Shown piece by piece: positions 1-6,136 of a stretch of 6,278 bases of DNA (the stretch's first letter is position 1; every line of letters starts with the position of its first letter). Location: positions 1,199,203-1,205,480 of the forward strand of contig NZ_CP014226.1 of NCBI RefSeq assembly GCF_001545155.1, in the 5' to 3' direction. Origin of the DNA: Halomonas chromatireducens. Its GTDB lineage: Bacteria > Pseudomonadota > Gammaproteobacteria > Pseudomonadales > Halomonadaceae. A model generated the notes under the pieces. The model was not told the origin of the DNA and searched no databases. It was given only the letters and a program-made list of their open reading frames with translations. The translations under genes and the position numbers were made by a program.

Positions 1-1
1 C

Positions 2-103
2 TTCTCCAGCGCCGCGCCGCCGGCCGAGGGCGAGCGGCTGTTCCACTACCTGCTCGACCGCGCCCGGGCGGCCTGGCCGAAGGTCGCCTGCGGCGAGTTC
101 GCA
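2..103 (+). CDS. dtd: Fragment of D-aminoacyl-tRNA deacylase, truncated at both ends
   Basis: DTD removes D-amino acids wrongly attached to tRNA and works as a cytoplasmic homodimer. The frame starting at base 2 reads FSSAAPPAEGERLFHYLLDR and continues to KVACGEFA. This matches the C-terminal half of the family, where a (R)PSF(S)-x-A-x-P stretch is followed by a helix and then G-x-F-x-ADMQVxLVNDGPVTF. The first part of the gene, including the SQFTL motif, lies off the window. The expected ADMQV and Gly-cisPro (NDGPVTF) segments never appear: after GEFA the frame reads STYAVLGGSRDSS and runs without family resemblance to a TAG at 212-214, inside the 3' end of ispE. The protein is therefore broken at about base 100-103. 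GC by hand count is about 77% in bases 1-100, against about 64% in 101-190. The family call is fairly firm; whether the break exists in a cell is doubtful. Confidence 0.75.
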
Positions 104-190
104 TCCACCTATGCAGTGTTGGGGGGCTCTCGGGACTCATCGGTTCGGCACCTCGTCCGCAACGGCCGACAGTTCGTGACCCTGGCACGA
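104..190. other. Non-coding stretch downstream of ispE
   Basis: These bases follow the ispE stop codon on the minus strand. Read on either strand they show no recognisable gene, no convincing stem followed by a T run, and no tRNA. In related gammaproteobacteria a glutamine tRNA and prs usually come next after ispE; neither begins here. The stretch matches the core in GC (about 64%), so it probably belongs to the ispE side of the junction at about base 100. Confidence 0.5.
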
Positions 191-1042
191 TCAGCGGCCC
201 AGAGCAGCATGTAGCGGGGAGAGGTTGAGGCCGCGCGCCGTGAATGCCATGAAGCGGCTGGGCAGGTCGGCCACGATGCGCTTTGCCTCCGCGTCGGTCT
301 CTACCCGGGCGAAGACGCAGGCACCGGTGCCCGTCAGCATGGTCGGTGCGCGCCTGCCCAGCCAGTCAAGGGCTTCCGCCACTGGCGGACAGAGTGACCG
401 GACCGTCGGCTCGCAGTCATTGTGCCAACTGGGCGCTCCCCCCTGCAGTGCGCGCGCCATGGTAATCGGGGGGGTATCACGTGTCAATTGCGCGGCGCCG
501 AACACCGCGGCGGTGGCGACAGCGACCCCGGGATGAACTACCACGAAACAGGGAGTATCCAGGGTCACCGGGGTCAGCCGTTCGCCGACGCCTTCAGCCC
601 AGGCGGAGCGGCCGCGGACGAAGACCGGTACATCGGCCCCCAGGGCCAGGCCCATGGCGGCCAGTCGCTCCTCACCGAGACCCAGACCCCATAGCCGGTC
701 GAGCCCCAGCAGCGTCGTGGCGGCATCGGAGCTGCCGCCGCCCAGGCCACCCCCCATGGGCAGGCGCTTGGTCAGGTGGATGTCGGCGCCAAGGCGGCAG
801 CCGGTCTCGGCCTGCAGCAGCCTGGCCGCCCGTACGATGAGGTTCTCTTCGCTACGTATGCCGTCCATGGCCGGTGACAGGGTGATGTCGCCATCGTCGC
901 GCCGGGTCAACTGCAGCGTGTCGCCGTAGTCGAGAAACTGGAACAGCGTCTGCAGCTCATGGTAGCCATCGGCTCGTCGACCGACAATGTGAAGCATCCG
1001 GTTTAGCTTGGCCGGTGCCGGCAGGTTCAGCGTCGCCGTCAT
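191..1042 (-). CDS. ispE: 4-diphosphocytidyl-2-C-methyl-D-erythritol kinase (IspE)
   Basis: IspE is the cytoplasmic GHMP-family kinase that uses ATP to phosphorylate the 2-hydroxyl of CDP-methylerythritol in the MEP route to isopentenyl diphosphate. The protein has 283 residues, the same length as the E. coli enzyme. Family marks are in order: PAPAKLN at residues 8-14, with the substrate-contacting Lys12; the glycine-rich ATP loop PMGGGLGGGSSDAA at 95-108; GADVPVF at 135-141, with the likely catalytic Asp137; and the C-terminal glycine motif LTGTGACVFA at 236-245. The start is placed where PAPAKLN falls a few residues in, as in the family. It begins 3 bases after the lolB stop, with no strong Shine-Dalgarno sequence, so translational coupling to lolB is likely. 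The gene is last in the visible minus-strand unit. Nothing in the protein looks damaged. Stop codon is TGA. Confidence 0.97.
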   Translation of the reverse strand: MTATLNLPAPAKLNRMLHIVGRRADGYHELQTLFQFLDYGDTLQLTRRDDGDITLSPAMDGIRSEENLIVRAARLLQAETGCRLGADIHLTKRLPMGGGLGGGSSDAATTLLGLDRLWGLGLGEERLAAMGLALGADVPVFVRGRSAWAEGVGERLTPVTLDTPCFVVVHPGVAVATAAVFGAAQLTRDTPPITMARALQGGAPSWHNDCEPTVRSLCPPVAEALDWLGRRAPTMLTGTGACVFARVETDAEAKRIVADLPSRFMAFTARGLNLSPLHAALGR

Positions 1043-1045
1043 GGA

Positions 1046-1666
1046 TCAGTCGTCGAGGACGGGGCGCCAATCGGTGACCACCAGGGTCACGCGCAGCTCG
1101 CCGTACTCCATGATCATGCGGCGAGGCAGCCACAGCGATTCGACCAGGGTCCAATCGCGGTAGTCGATTTCCCAGCCATCCTGCTCGAGGCGGCGGGGGA
1201 AGCCGAGCTCATCGTGGTCGATGTGGTATTGGCTGTGCTCCGCTGGCAGGCCGCGAATCCAGTCGGAGAGCGAACTGACCGGCAGGGTCCAGCCCAACTG
1301 CTGTTGCAGTAGCGCCTCGGGGGTCTCGGCTTCGAAACGTCCCTCGGAGGTAGTCAGCGAGAAGCGGCCTTCGCGACCCTCCAGCGTGTTGCGGCCGCTG
1401 CCGAAGGGGCCGCTGATCAGGATGCGATAGTAGTGGGGGTGCTGGCTCCAGTCGAGGTTGGCGCTGGTGTTCTCCTGGGGGGTGCGCAGCCCGGCCTTGC
1501 CGGCCAGCATCCAGGTGTCCAGGTCCTCGAGGCGTTCCTGCTGGGCTTCCCACTGGCCTGCTGCACGATCGGAATCAGGAGCGGGCATCGGGGCGGCACA
1601 GCCGGCCAGCACCATCAAGGCCAGGCTCGAGAGCAGTAGTCGCAGTGCGTTGGCGTGGAGCGTCAT
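1046..1666 (-). CDS. lolB: Outer-membrane lipoprotein receptor LolB
   Basis: LolB is anchored in the outer membrane, takes lipoproteins from the periplasmic carrier LolA and inserts them into the inner leaflet. The 206-residue product (E. coli 207) starts with a lipoprotein signal peptide: a hydrophobic stretch at about residues 8-20 and a lipobox LAGC at 20-23, making Cys23 the lipidated residue. Residues +2 and +3 are Ala, not the inner-membrane retention Asp, consistent with outer-membrane sorting. Family marks are LDTWMLAGKAGLR (49-61), YRILISGPFGSG (80-91), which corresponds to the protruding-loop region, the conserved LPVSSLSDWIRGLP (128-141), and a final strand ending near VTDW (197-200). 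It lies 56 bases after the lbcA-like gene and 3 bases before ispE, so the three are probably co-transcribed. The start is set by the signal peptide and a GACGAGA element just upstream. Stop codon is TGA. Confidence 0.95.
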   Translation of the reverse strand: MTLHANALRLLLSSLALMVLAGCAAPMPAPDSDRAAGQWEAQQERLEDLDTWMLAGKAGLRTPQENTSANLDWSQHPHYYRILISGPFGSGRNTLEGREGRFSLTTSEGRFEAETPEALLQQQLGWTLPVSSLSDWIRGLPAEHSQYHIDHDELGFPRRLEQDGWEIDYRDWTLVESLWLPRRMIMEYGELRVTLVVTDWRPVLDD

Positions 1667-1670
1667 GGCA

Positions 1671-1680
1671 GTATCTCGTC
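1671..1680 (-). promoter_or_regulatory. Likely ribosome binding element of lolB
   Basis: Read on the minus strand this is GACGAGATAC, ending 4 bases before the lolB ATG. The GAG triplet is the only Shine-Dalgarno-like part and sits 8 bases from the start. The identical ten bases precede the lbcA-like start. Confidence 0.5.
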
Positions 1681-1722
1681 AGCGGGTGCATGTCTGGTGA
1701 ATGAAATCAGGGGGGGGTACGG

Positions 1723-3477
1723 TCAGGGTCTCAATTCGGGAATGCGCTCGAGGAGTTCGTCGATGACAGGATGCTCGTCGAAGCGCTGCAGTGCCTCTTC
1801 GACGAGGGAGCGGGCGTCGTCGTGGCGCTCGAGCGTCCACAGCACCTCGGCGAGATGGGCGGCAATCTCCTGGTCGGGCATGGCTGCATAGGCGCGTTCC
1901 AGCCAGGGTAGGGCCCGCTCCGGGTCGCCTAGACGGAAGTAGACCCACCCCAGACTATCCATGATTGCGCCACTTCCCGGCTCGATCTCATGAGCCCGTT
2001 CGATCAGCTCCCGGGCTTCCTCCAGTCGGCCCTCGATATTCAGGTCTGCCAAGGTATATCCCAGTGCATTGAGGGCCGTGGCGTTGTCGGGGTTGCGCTC
2101 GATGATGCGAGTCAGGTCACGTTCCATGGCCTCGATATCTCCTTCGGACCAGGCCCGCATGGCACGAAGGTACAGCAGCTGCTCGTCGTTGGGGGTGCGG
2201 GCAAGCTCACGGTCGAGCAGAGCATCGGCTTCTCCCGTCATGCCGGCTTCGTCCAGCAGCTCGACTTCAAGCATGACCAGCTCGTTGAAGTGGTCCTCAT
2301 GGCGCAATCGTTCGATGCGCAGGAAGGCGCGGGCATCCAGCAGGCGGTCATCTTCGATCAGCATGCGGGCGGCACGCAGCCTGGCCCTGATAAAGTCGCC
2401 CCCCGTCGCGACCTGGCGATAATAGAGAAGCGCGTTATCGACCTCGCCCTCCTGCTCGGCAATGGCTCCGAGGAGATAGTAGGCAGTGGGCGGCGGCTGG
2501 TCACTACTTACCAGAGGTAGCAGCAGGCGGCGGGCGGCCTCGAAGTGACCGTCCTCGAGGAACAGGGCGGCCAGGCTCGTGCGGAGTTCCTGGTTGCCTT
2601 CATGCTCGTCGAGCAGCGTGTCGGTGTGCGCCTCGGCGGCGGCCACATTGCCAAGCTGCAGCTCGGTCTGGGCCAGCAGCAGCAGGAAGCGGGGATCGTC
2701 TGGCGAGACTTCCAGGCCACGGCGAGCGGCGTCCCGAGCCTGGCTGGTATTGCCGTCATCCAGCGCGAGGCGAGCACGGGTCATCCACAGGGCCGGCAGT
2801 TCCGAATGGTCTCGTGCCAGATCATCCAGTCGGGTTTGAGCGAGGTGTGACTGCCCTGTGGCAGCCTCGAGTATGGCCATGGCAAGCATCGCATCGTGAT
2901 GATGCGGGTGGTCGCTGGCACCGGGTCGGCTGAGGTGCTCGCTCAATCGCTCTCGCAGGGGGAGGGGAGGGACCCCGGCATCCAGCGCCAGCTCCATGAA
3001 CAGGGTGAGCTCCCCATGGGCGCCCTGCTCGACCAGCAACAGTCGCTTTTCGAGTGCGCCCACCCAGTCGCCACGCTGCAGGGCCAGGCCCGCCAGGAGG
3101 CGAAGCGGAGCCTCTGCCATCGGTGATAGCAGGTGCCACTGCTCTACCGCTTCCTCCAATAACAGAGGGTCATTGCTGAAGCGTGCCGCCAGGGTGGCAC
3201 GCTCGGCCAGTTCCGCCACCTGGTAACGCTCGGCCATTGCCATATAGCCCTGGGTGGCGCGCCGATAGTCGCCGCGCTGGCCGGAGAGTTCTGCCACCAG
3301 CAGAGTCGAGAGACCCTCGGCATCCAGGCCCCGCTCAATGGGGGGCGCCGAGTCGAGCGGGTCCTCGTGGCCCGGCATCAAGTGGGTCAACGGCATGCCT
3401 TGGCAGCCGGTCAGCAGTGTGGCAAGGCCAAGGCTCGCCAGTCCCTGGCGAATGTTGCGTGTCAAAGTCGGGGGCAT
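1723..3477 (-). CDS. lbcA: TPR-repeat outer-membrane lipoprotein, LbcA-like
   Basis: The product has 584 residues. An N-terminal lipoprotein signal (hydrophobic part about 11-22, lipobox LTGC at 22-25, Cys25 lipidated, then Gln, so outer-membrane sorting) is followed by a solenoid of tetratricopeptide repeats through most of the protein. The clearest repeats are near residues 467-500, 502-535 (DSLGWVYFRLGDPERALPWL at 507-526) and 537-568; more degenerate ones occupy about 57-460. In P. aeruginosa the gene in this position, PA4667, encodes LbcA, the adaptor that binds the CtpA protease and its cell-wall hydrolase substrates. Length class, lipidation and gene order agree with that. The assignment rests on synteny and architecture, so a role with CtpA here is inference. 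The frame is open upstream to an ATG at 3624, but I chose 3477: it places the signal peptide at the N-terminus, has the GACGAGATAC element upstream, and lies downstream of a plausible promoter. A His-rich patch (DHPHHH, 189-194) looks like a linker. Stop codon is TGA. Confidence 0.88.
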   Translation of the reverse strand: MPPTLTRNIRQGLASLGLATLLTGCQGMPLTHLMPGHEDPLDSAPPIERGLDAEGLSTLLVAELSGQRGDYRRATQGYMAMAERYQVAELAERATLAARFSNDPLLLEEAVEQWHLLSPMAEAPLRLLAGLALQRGDWVGALEKRLLLVEQGAHGELTLFMELALDAGVPPLPLRERLSEHLSRPGASDHPHHHDAMLAMAILEAATGQSHLAQTRLDDLARDHSELPALWMTRARLALDDGNTSQARDAARRGLEVSPDDPRFLLLLAQTELQLGNVAAAEAHTDTLLDEHEGNQELRTSLAALFLEDGHFEAARRLLLPLVSSDQPPPTAYYLLGAIAEQEGEVDNALLYYRQVATGGDFIRARLRAARMLIEDDRLLDARAFLRIERLRHEDHFNELVMLEVELLDEAGMTGEADALLDRELARTPNDEQLLYLRAMRAWSEGDIEAMERDLTRIIERNPDNATALNALGYTLADLNIEGRLEEARELIERAHEIEPGSGAIMDSLGWVYFRLGDPERALPWLERAYAAMPDQEIAAHLAEVLWTLERHDDARSLVEEALQRFDEHPVIDELLERIPELRP

Positions 3478-3479
3478 GC

Positions 3480-3489
3480 GTATCTCGTC
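3480..3489 (-). promoter_or_regulatory. Likely ribosome binding element of the lbcA-like gene
   Basis: On the minus strand this reads GACGAGATAC, ending 2 bases before the chosen ATG, with GAG 6 bases from the start. It is the same ten-base string found before lolB. It supports starting the lipoprotein at 3477 rather than at 3624. Confidence 0.5.
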
Positions 3490-3505
3490 CAGGATGCCAG
3501 CTGCC

Positions 3506-3533
3506 AGCATACCGACTCGGGGCCGGTGGGCAA
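3506..3533 (-). promoter_or_regulatory. Candidate promoter for the lbcA-lolB-ispE unit
   Basis: On the minus strand TTGCCC (3528-3533, 4 of 6 matches to the sigma-70 -35 box) is separated by 16 bases from TATGCT (3506-3511, a good -10 box). A transcript would start near 3498 and have a leader of about 20 bases before the ATG at 3477. If this promoter is used, the ATG at 3624 would not be in the transcript. A TTGACG further upstream (3589-3594) has no good -10 partner. This is pattern matching only. Confidence 0.4.
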
Positions 3534-3633
3534 AGGGATCGACGCCATTGTCGGTACAGGCGAAGGAAACACCCCACCCTTGTCGTGCGTCAATTGTCAC
3601 CTTTGCGTACATGGCGCCGAGCATGGAAGGCTG

Positions 3634-3642
3634 TGGTAGAAT
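3634..3642 (+). promoter_or_regulatory. Candidate extended -10 promoter of hemA
   Basis: TGGTAGAAT combines an extended -10 TG element (3634-3635) with a TAGAAT hexamer (3637-3642, 5 of 6 matches to TATAAT). No convincing -35 box lies 16-18 bases upstream, which is typical of promoters that rely on the TG extension. Transcription would begin near 3649 and give a leader of roughly 60 bases. It is the best promoter-like string I found in the divergent region on this strand. Confidence 0.45.
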
Positions 3643-3648
3643 CCAGCG

Positions 3649-3669
3649 CCACCAGAGGTGGGTTTTCTT
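3649..3669 (+). other. Small hairpin with T-rich tail in the hemA leader
   Basis: CCACC (3649-3653) and GGTGG (3657-3661) are perfect inverted repeats around a 3-base AGA loop, followed by GTTTTCTT. It resembles a miniature intrinsic terminator, but the stem has only five pairs and would lie at the very 5' end of the predicted transcript, too close to the start for termination. It could stabilise the mRNA end or be chance. Confidence 0.3.
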
Positions 3670-3711
3670 GTTCCGTACCGCCTGACGACATTACGCGAAG
3701 ACGCTTAACGC

Positions 3712-4977
3712 ATGACGCTTCTTGCCCTTGGCATCAACCACAAGACAGCCACCGTCGCGGTACGCGAGCGGGTAGCCTTTACGCCGACTCAACTGGAGTC
3801 GGCGCTCGGTGAGTTGCGCGGTGTCCCGCAGGTACGCGAAGCTGCCGTGCTGTCGACCTGTAACCGAACCGAGCTCTATTGCGTCACCGAGTCCAGCGGA
3901 GAGCGGCTGATTCTCGATTGGCTGAGTCATTTTCACGGGCTTCCGGTTGATGACCTGACTTCCTGTGCCTATCACTACCATGACAACGACGCCGCTCGCC
4001 ATTTGATGCGAGTGGCCGTGGGACTGGATTCGATGGTGCTGGGCGAACCGCAGATTCTCGGCCAGCTCAAGGAAGCCTACCAGTCGGCGCGTCTGGCCAG
4101 CGGGCTGGGCGGCGAGCTGGAACTGCTGTTCCAGCATACCTTTTCGGTGGCCAAGCAGGTGCGCACGCGGACCGGTATTGGCCAGAACCCGGTCTCGGTA
4201 GCCTACGCGGCGGTCAGCCTGGCCAGCCGGATATTCGACGACTTCGGCCGCTCCCGTGCGCTCTTGATCGGTGCGGGCGAAACCATCGAGCTGGTGGCAC
4301 GTCATCTGCGTGAGGCGGGTGTGCGCAACATGATCGTGGCCAATCGTACTCGTGAGCGGGCCGAGGTGCTGGCCCGGGAGTTCAATGCCGAGGCGATCTC
4401 ATTGAGCGAAATTCCTGATGCGCTGGTGCGTTCGGATATCGTGATCTCGTCCACTGCGGCTCCGTTACCGATTCTCGGCAAGGGCATGGCCGAACGGGCG
4501 CTCAAGAAGCGTCGCCATCGACCGATTTTCATGGTCGATATCGCCGTGCCGCGGGATATCGAGCCGGAAGTCGGTGACCTGGATGACGTCTTTCTCTATA
4601 CCGTGGATGACCTCAACGAGGTGATCCAGGAAAATCGGCGCCACCGGCAGGCTGCGGCCGACCAGGCCGAGTCGTTGATCGAACATGGCGTCAGTGTATG
4701 GCTTCATGAACGGCGTATCCGCAGTGGTGGGGAGTTGATCCGGCGCTATCGAGACCAGGCCGACGAGCTGCGCCGGCATTCGGAGCAGCAGGCAATGGCA
4801 CGGTTGGCTCGTGGAGAAGATCCAGAAGAGGTGGTTCGCATTCTCGCCCATCAGCTCACTAACCGTATGCTGCATCGGCCAACGGTTTCACTGCGCGAAG
4901 CGTCGGGCAGTGAGCGCCGCGACCTGCTGGCTGCGGCCGAAGCACTGCTGCTTGATTCCTCTTCAATAAAACCCTGA
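3712..4977 (+). CDS. hemA: Glutamyl-tRNA reductase (HemA)
   Basis: HemA reduces glutamyl-tRNA(Glu) with NADPH to glutamate-1-semialdehyde, the committed step of C5-pathway tetrapyrrole synthesis in the cytoplasm. The protein has 421 residues (E. coli 418). The N-terminal catalytic domain starts [13 protein letters not shown], nearly identical to the enteric proteins, which fixes the start even though only a weak GAAG precedes it. The catalytic Cys50 lies in [11 protein letters not shown] (47-57), the conserved His is at 97 in ARHLMRVA, and [15 protein letters not shown] (104-118) is the family signature. The NADPH-binding Rossmann domain shows LLIGAGE at 184-190. A helical dimerisation domain occupies roughly 305-415, including [10 protein letters not shown] at 382-391. 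The equivalent of the haem-linked Cys170 of the Salmonella enzyme is Val168 here. prfA follows 11 bases later, so the two are almost certainly co-transcribed. The gene is complete, with a TGA stop. Confidence 0.98.
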   Translation: MTLLALGINHKTATVAVRERVAFTPTQLESALGELRGVPQVREAAVLSTCNRTELYCVTESSGERLILDWLSHFHGLPVDDLTSCAYHYHDNDAARHLMRVAVGLDSMVLGEPQILGQLKEAYQSARLASGLGGELELLFQHTFSVAKQVRTRTGIGQNPVSVAYAAVSLASRIFDDFGRSRALLIGAGETIELVARHLREAGVRNMIVANRTRERAEVLAREFNAEAISLSEIPDALVRSDIVISSTAAPLPILGKGMAERALKKRRHRPIFMVDIAVPRDIEPEVGDLDDVFLYTVDDLNEVIQENRRHRQAAADQAESLIEHGVSVWLHERRIRSGGELIRRYRDQADELRRHSEQQAMARLARGEDPEEVVRILAHQLTNRMLHRPTVSLREASGSERRDLLAAAEALLLDSSSIKP

Positions 4978-4978
4978 C

Positions 4979-4982
4979 AGGA
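4979..4982 (+). promoter_or_regulatory. Shine-Dalgarno sequence of prfA
   Basis: AGGA begins just after the hemA stop codon and ends 6 bases before the prfA ATG. It is the clearest ribosome binding site in the window and lets prfA be translated independently of hemA on the shared mRNA. Confidence 0.7.
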
Positions 4983-4988
4983 AACGCC

Positions 4989-6077
4989 ATGAAAGCGACC
5001 CTACGCCAGCGACTCGACGCCTTCGTCGAGCGCTTCGAGGAGCTCGCCGCCCTGCTGGCGGAGCCCGAGGTGATTACCGACCAGCCTCGGTTTCGCGACT
5101 ACTCCCGGGAATACGCCGAACTCGAAGCTCTCGTCGATGCCTGGCGTGACTATCGCCACGTCGAAGGCGAGCTCGAAGATGCCGTTCACCTCGCCAGTGA
5201 CAGTGACGCCGAGATGCGTGAGCTCGCCGAGATGGAGCTGGTGGAGGGGCGTGAGCGGCTAGCAGCGCTGGAGGTTCGGCTCAAGCAACTGCTGGTACCC
5301 CGGGACCCGGACGACAGTCGCAATGTTTTCCTCGAGGTCCGTGCCGGTACGGGGGGCGACGAGGCGGCGCTGTTCGCCGGGGACCTGTTCCGCATGTACT
5401 CACGCTATGCCGAGAAGCGCGGCTGGAAAGTCGAAGTGGTCAGTGCCAGCCACGGCGAGCAGGGTGGCTACAAGGAGGTCATCTCGCGGGTCAAGGGCGA
5501 GGGGGTCTATGCCCGCCTCAAGTTCGAGTCCGGGGCCCATCGCGTGCAGCGCGTGCCGGCCACGGAGTCCCAGGGTCGTATCCACACCTCGGCCTGTACG
5601 GTGGCGGTGATGCCCGAGGCCGACACGGTGGGTGATGTGGATATCAACCCGGCCGACCTTCGTGTGGACACCTTTCGCTCCAGTGGAGCCGGGGGGCAGC
5701 ACGTCAATACCACCGATTCGGCCATTCGGCTGACCCACCTGCCCACCGGCGTGGTGGTCGAGTGCCAGGAGGAGCGCAGCCAGCACAAGAACCGCGCCAA
5801 GGCGATGTCATTGCTGGCTGCCAGGCTCAAGCAGAGCGCCCAGGACAGCCAACGCCGCGAACAGGCCGATACGCGCCGTTCGCTGGTGGGTTCAGGGGAT
5901 CGCAGCGAACGGATCCGCACCTATAACTTTCCCCAGGGGCGGCTGACCGATCACCGTATCAACCTCACCCTCTACAAGCTTGGCGAAGTCATGGCTGGCG
6001 AACTCGACGAAGTCATCGAGCCGTTGATTCATGAACATCAGGCCGAGCAGCTTGCGGCGCTGCAGCAGGAAGCCTGA
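4989..6077 (+). CDS. prfA: Peptide chain release factor 1 (RF1)
   Basis: RF1 recognises UAA and UAG in the ribosomal A site and triggers release of the finished peptide. The product has 362 residues (E. coli 360). An N-terminal helical domain (about 1-105) precedes the codon-recognition domain with the anticodon-like tripeptide PAT at 190-192 in [13 protein letters not shown], diagnostic of RF1 rather than RF2 (SPF). The catalytic GGQ lies at 235-237 in [15 protein letters not shown]; Gln237 is the residue PrmC would methylate. [11 protein letters not shown] and the [17 protein letters not shown] stretch near the C-terminus are also family-typical. The start is supported by AGGA upstream and by the family length. 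The gene ends in TGA, a codon only RF2 reads, and the last A of the stop is the first base of the prmC ATG. All key residues are present. Confidence 0.98.
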   Translation: MKATLRQRLDAFVERFEELAALLAEPEVITDQPRFRDYSREYAELEALVDAWRDYRHVEGELEDAVHLASDSDAEMRELAEMELVEGRERLAALEVRLKQLLVPRDPDDSRNVFLEVRAGTGGDEAALFAGDLFRMYSRYAEKRGWKVEVVSASHGEQGGYKEVISRVKGEGVYARLKFESGAHRVQRVPATESQGRIHTSACTVAVMPEADTVGDVDINPADLRVDTFRSSGAGGQHVNTTDSAIRLTHLPTGVVVECQEERSQHKNRAKAMSLLAARLKQSAQDSQRREQADTRRSLVGSGDRSERIRTYNFPQGRLTDHRINLTLYKLGEVMAGELDEVIEPLIHEHQAEQLAALQQEA

Positions 6078-6136
6078 TGGATATCGACAGCTTGCTGGGC
6101 CGTGCAACGGAGCGGCTTGCCCAGGCAGGCTCGGCG
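6077..6136 (+). CDS. prmC: Start of release factor glutamine methyltransferase, interrupted
   Basis: PrmC (HemK) methylates the GGQ glutamine of RF1 and RF2 using S-adenosylmethionine, and its gene normally follows prfA. The ATG overlaps the prfA stop (TGATG), implying coupled translation. The first twenty codons encode [14 protein letters not shown] and then AQAGSA, which fits the N-terminal helix of gammaproteobacterial PrmC, normally followed by a SPRxDAE motif. That motif is missing: from about base 6133 onward the DNA matches dnaJ in a different frame. The prmC frame stays open to the window end but reads an Ala/Ser/Thr-rich string with no PrmC resemblance. The identity rests on position and this short N-terminus. 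None of the catalytic domain, including the NPPY motif, is present. Confidence 0.72.

Noticed and set aside
104..190. Glutamine tRNA or transcription terminator after ispE
   Set aside because: No acceptor stem, T-loop (GGTTCGAATCC type) or hairpin with T run can be found in these bases on either strand.
2..214. A dtd variant with a new C-terminus ending in the TAG at 212-214
   Set aside because: The tail after residue 34 lacks all DTD active-site motifs, overlaps the ispE 3' end and coincides with a GC shift, so it is better read as a junction artefact.
1990..2520. 176-codon plus-strand open frame inside the lbcA-like gene
   Set aside because: It is fully antisense to the TPR repeats, and its composition follows from them. 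No independent start signal or family motif is visible.
3478..3624. Possible 49-residue N-terminal extension of the TPR lipoprotein, starting at the ATG at 3624
   Set aside because: It would bury the lipoprotein signal 70 residues inside the protein, lacks a clear ribosome binding site, and starts upstream of the candidate promoter. The open frame is expected by chance in GC-rich DNA.
3183..3812. 209-codon open frame on the plus strand across the divergent region
   Set aside because: It crosses the lipoprotein gene start, the promoters and the hemA start, and its Arg/Pro/Ser-rich translation is typical of an antisense high-GC frame.
3691..4305. 204-codon open frame on the minus strand opposite hemA
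   Set aside because: It lies antisense to the strongly conserved catalytic region of hemA, and its translation resembles no family I know. It is a by-product of the hemA codon pattern.
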